Below, piece after piece: positions 62,918 to 64,000 of a DNA stretch of 64,000 nt. The notes under the pieces are model-generated. The model was not told the origin of the DNA and made no database searches. It saw only the letters and a list, made by a program, of their open reading frames with translations. The position numbers and the translations under genes were made by a program. Source of the stretch: Paucimonas lemoignei (GTDB lineage: Bacteria; Pseudomonadota; Gammaproteobacteria; Burkholderiales; Burkholderiaceae_D); the NCBI RefSeq assembly GCF_004342585.1, contig NZ_SLZQ01000006.1, forward strand, positions 124,001 through 188,000. The letters run 5' to 3'. How positions within the stretch are numbered: the stretch's first letter is position 1; each line of letters begins with the position of its first letter.

Positions 62918-62976
62918 GGTGCCGGCACAGTGTAAGAAATTATGTAATTAATTGTACCGGTACTGTATTGGTCATG
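62904..62976. promoter_or_regulatory. Paired repeats in the mocR-lysE intergenic region (candidate operators)
   Basis: ACTGTATTGGTCATG occurs at 62904-62918 and again at 62962-62976 as a direct repeat, 58 bases apart. Next to them are two perfect ten-base palindromes, GTGCCGGCAC (62919-62928) and GTACCGGTAC (62954-62963). MocR regulators commonly bind such repeats, so this is a probable operator, with the first copy overlapping the mocR start. Confidence 0.65.
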
Positions 62977-63020
62977 TCGAATACGATGTGCGTTCATCAA
63001 TACGCCGCTACGAACACATC

Positions 63021-63611
63021 ATGGAATTGCTACTGCCAATGAGCCTGTTTGCCTTTGTCTCTTCGATCACGCCGGGACCCAACAACACCATGCTGGCATC
63101 CTCCGGCATCCTGTTCGGATTCCGCCGTACCGTGCCGCACCTGTTCGGAGTTTGCGCCGGATTCGGAACGATGCTGGCATTGTCCGCGGCGGGAATCGGC
63201 GGCGTGGTCGTGGCAGTGCCGGCGCTCGGCTTGCTGTTGAAGGCGGTGGGGTCGACCTATTTGCTTTATTTCGCATGGCGCCTGCGGCACATGACATTGC
63301 AGCAAACGGACGGTCAGCGCTTGCAGCCGATGTCGTTCTGGAATGCGGCGGGATTCCAGTTTGTTAATCCCAAGGCGTGGATGATGGCAGTCAGCGGCGC
63401 GTCGGCCTTCCTGCCGCAGCTTGGCAGCGGAAGCGATGGCATCGCGCTGATCTGCCTGGTGTTTTGCGTGGTGAACCTGGCATGCATCAGCGTCTGGGCT
63501 GCCGTCGGCGCGGCATTGCGCAGCTACCTGGTGCAGCCGGTCTGGCAAAAAACCTTTACCGCCGTGATGGTGATACTGACAATTTATGCGGCATTCTCGC
63601 TATGGTTATAA
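63021..63611 (+). CDS. LysE-family amino-acid exporter
   Basis: Polytopic membrane protein of 196 residues with about six hydrophobic segments. The signature SSITPGPNNTMLASSG near residue 15 is typical of LysE/RhtB-type exporters, as is FQFVNPKAWMMAVSGASAF mid-protein. The ATG at 63021 is used because the longer frame contains operator sequence; no strong ribosome-binding site precedes it. Divergent from the MocR gene, so export is probably controlled by that regulator. Substrate unknown. Confidence 0.9.
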   Translation: MELLLPMSLFAFVSSITPGPNNTMLASSGILFGFRRTVPHLFGVCAGFGTMLALSAAGIGGVVVAVPALGLLLKAVGSTYLLYFAWRLRHMTLQQTDGQRLQPMSFWNAAGFQFVNPKAWMMAVSGASAFLPQLGSGSDGIALICLVFCVVNLACISVWAAVGAALRSYLVQPVWQKTFTAVMVILTIYAAFSLWL

Positions 63612-63716
63612 CGGCCAAAGATATGCGGATGCCATGGTTAGGAGTAAAATCTTTGATTCAACTCATTGACCAATTTTGCTGGCCGACCGCAGCCGGCGTC
63701 CTATCCGGAGACGATC

Positions 63717-64000
63717 TTGTCTTATTACGAAAAACTCAAGTCCCTCAATATCGAATTGCCGGCTGTGGCAGCGCCTGTTGCGGCTTACGTTATGTACGCG
63801 CAAACCGGCAACACGGTTTACCTCTCTGGCCATATCGCCAAGAAGGATGGCAAACCATGGGTTGGTCAGCTGGGCAAGAACATCTCAACGGAAGAAGGAA
63901 AGCAGGCTGCGCGCGCGGTGGCGATCGATCTGATCGCGACCCTGCAGGCGGCCTGCGGCGGCGACCTCAATCGGATCAAGCGTATCGTCAAGGTCATGAG
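63717..64000 (+). CDS. RidA/YjgF-family protein (3'-truncated by window edge)
   Basis: The first 94 codons of a reactive-intermediate deaminase-like protein: SYYEKLKSLNIELPAVAAPV, YAQTGNTVYLSGHIAKKDG and ARAVAIDLIATLQAACGGDLNRIKRIVKV, all typical of the YjgF/YER057c/UK114 family. GGAG at 63707-63710 precedes a TTG start at 63717; the first ATG is inside the domain. The family hydrolyses enamine/imine intermediates from PLP enzymes or has regulatory roles. Its remainder lies beyond the window. Confidence 0.88.
   Translation, partial: MSYYEKLKSLNIELPAVAAPVAAYVMYAQTGNTVYLSGHIAKKDGKPWVGQLGKNISTEEGKQAARAVAIDLIATLQAACGGDLNRIKRIVKVM

Noticed and set aside
1-64000. CRISPR arrays, insertion sequences, prophage, integrative elements
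   Set aside because: No regularly spaced repeats, transposase, integrase or phage genes were found; the only long repeat is the lipoyl-domain pair.

Overview
The window reads as an ordinary chromosomal segment of a betaproteobacterium, most likely Burkholderiales and plausibly the family Oxalobacteraceae. This is inferred from the high-GC coding style and from characteristic neighbourhoods: zapA followed by 6S RNA and an EVE-domain gene; holC next to a DUF2486-type gene; trxA-rho-rpmE2; a pyruvate dehydrogenase operon whose E3 carries its own lipoyl domain; and a proteasome homologue of the betaproteobacterial type. No insertion sequence, prophage, CRISPR array or replication origin was seen. 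Nearly all of the sequence is protein-coding.

Layout. 1-5900: branched-chain amino-acid-type ABC transporter operon (substrate-binding protein cut by the window edge, livH, a livM-livG fusion, livF) ending in a dihydrolipoamide dehydrogenase, then a TetR regulator. 6.9-15.3 kb: ETF-ubiquinone oxidoreductase, an RND efflux pair, a lipoprotein sugar dehydrogenase and a small proline-rich protein. 15.4-22 kb, minus strand: tRNA-Leu(CAA), a GT39/83-MATE-PfkB operon, rpmE2, rho and trxA. 22.5-26.3 kb: a dCache-HAMP-GGDEF-EAL protein, a small coiled-coil gene, zapA, 6S RNA and an EVE protein. 26.4-39.2 kb, mainly minus strand: malonyl-CoA synthetase, M48 lipoprotein protease, crotonase, lgt, a small Trp-rich membrane protein, cytochrome c (plus), a second amino-acid binding protein, dadA, DUF2486, holC, a DUF4124-glutaredoxin protein, oligopeptidase A and folD. 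39.5-46.2 kb: aceE-aceF-proteasome homologue-lpdA. 46.7-49.1 kb: manganese catalase and mntH. 49.2-64 kb: an argD-like aminotransferase with an attenuator-like leader, a ferredoxin-type reductase, an epimerase-like protein, a GspE-type ATPase, a methyltransferase-like protein, a DUF1275 protein, a PAS-GGDEF-EAL protein, htpG, a MocR regulator divergent from a LysE-type exporter, and the start of a RidA-family gene.

How it fits together. Two separate E3 genes suggest two 2-oxoacid dehydrogenase systems: one dedicated to pyruvate (44.4 kb), and one tied to amino-acid uptake and electron transfer (4.5 kb, with ETF-QO close by). The manganese catalase and Mn(II) importer form an oxidative-stress/manganese pair. 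Two large c-di-GMP proteins are present, and one has substitutions that should inactivate its EAL domain.

The observations most worth following are: (i) a promoter, a 22-codon leaderless reading frame with three consecutive Arg codons and an intrinsic terminator, all just upstream of the acetylornithine aminotransferase-like gene, resembling an arginine attenuator; (ii) the proteasome-like peptidase inside the PDH operon; (iii) the nearly identical lipoyl-domain DNA in aceF and lpdA; and (iv) paired palindromes and direct repeats between the MocR and LysE genes. All calls come from reading the sequence; no database search was run.
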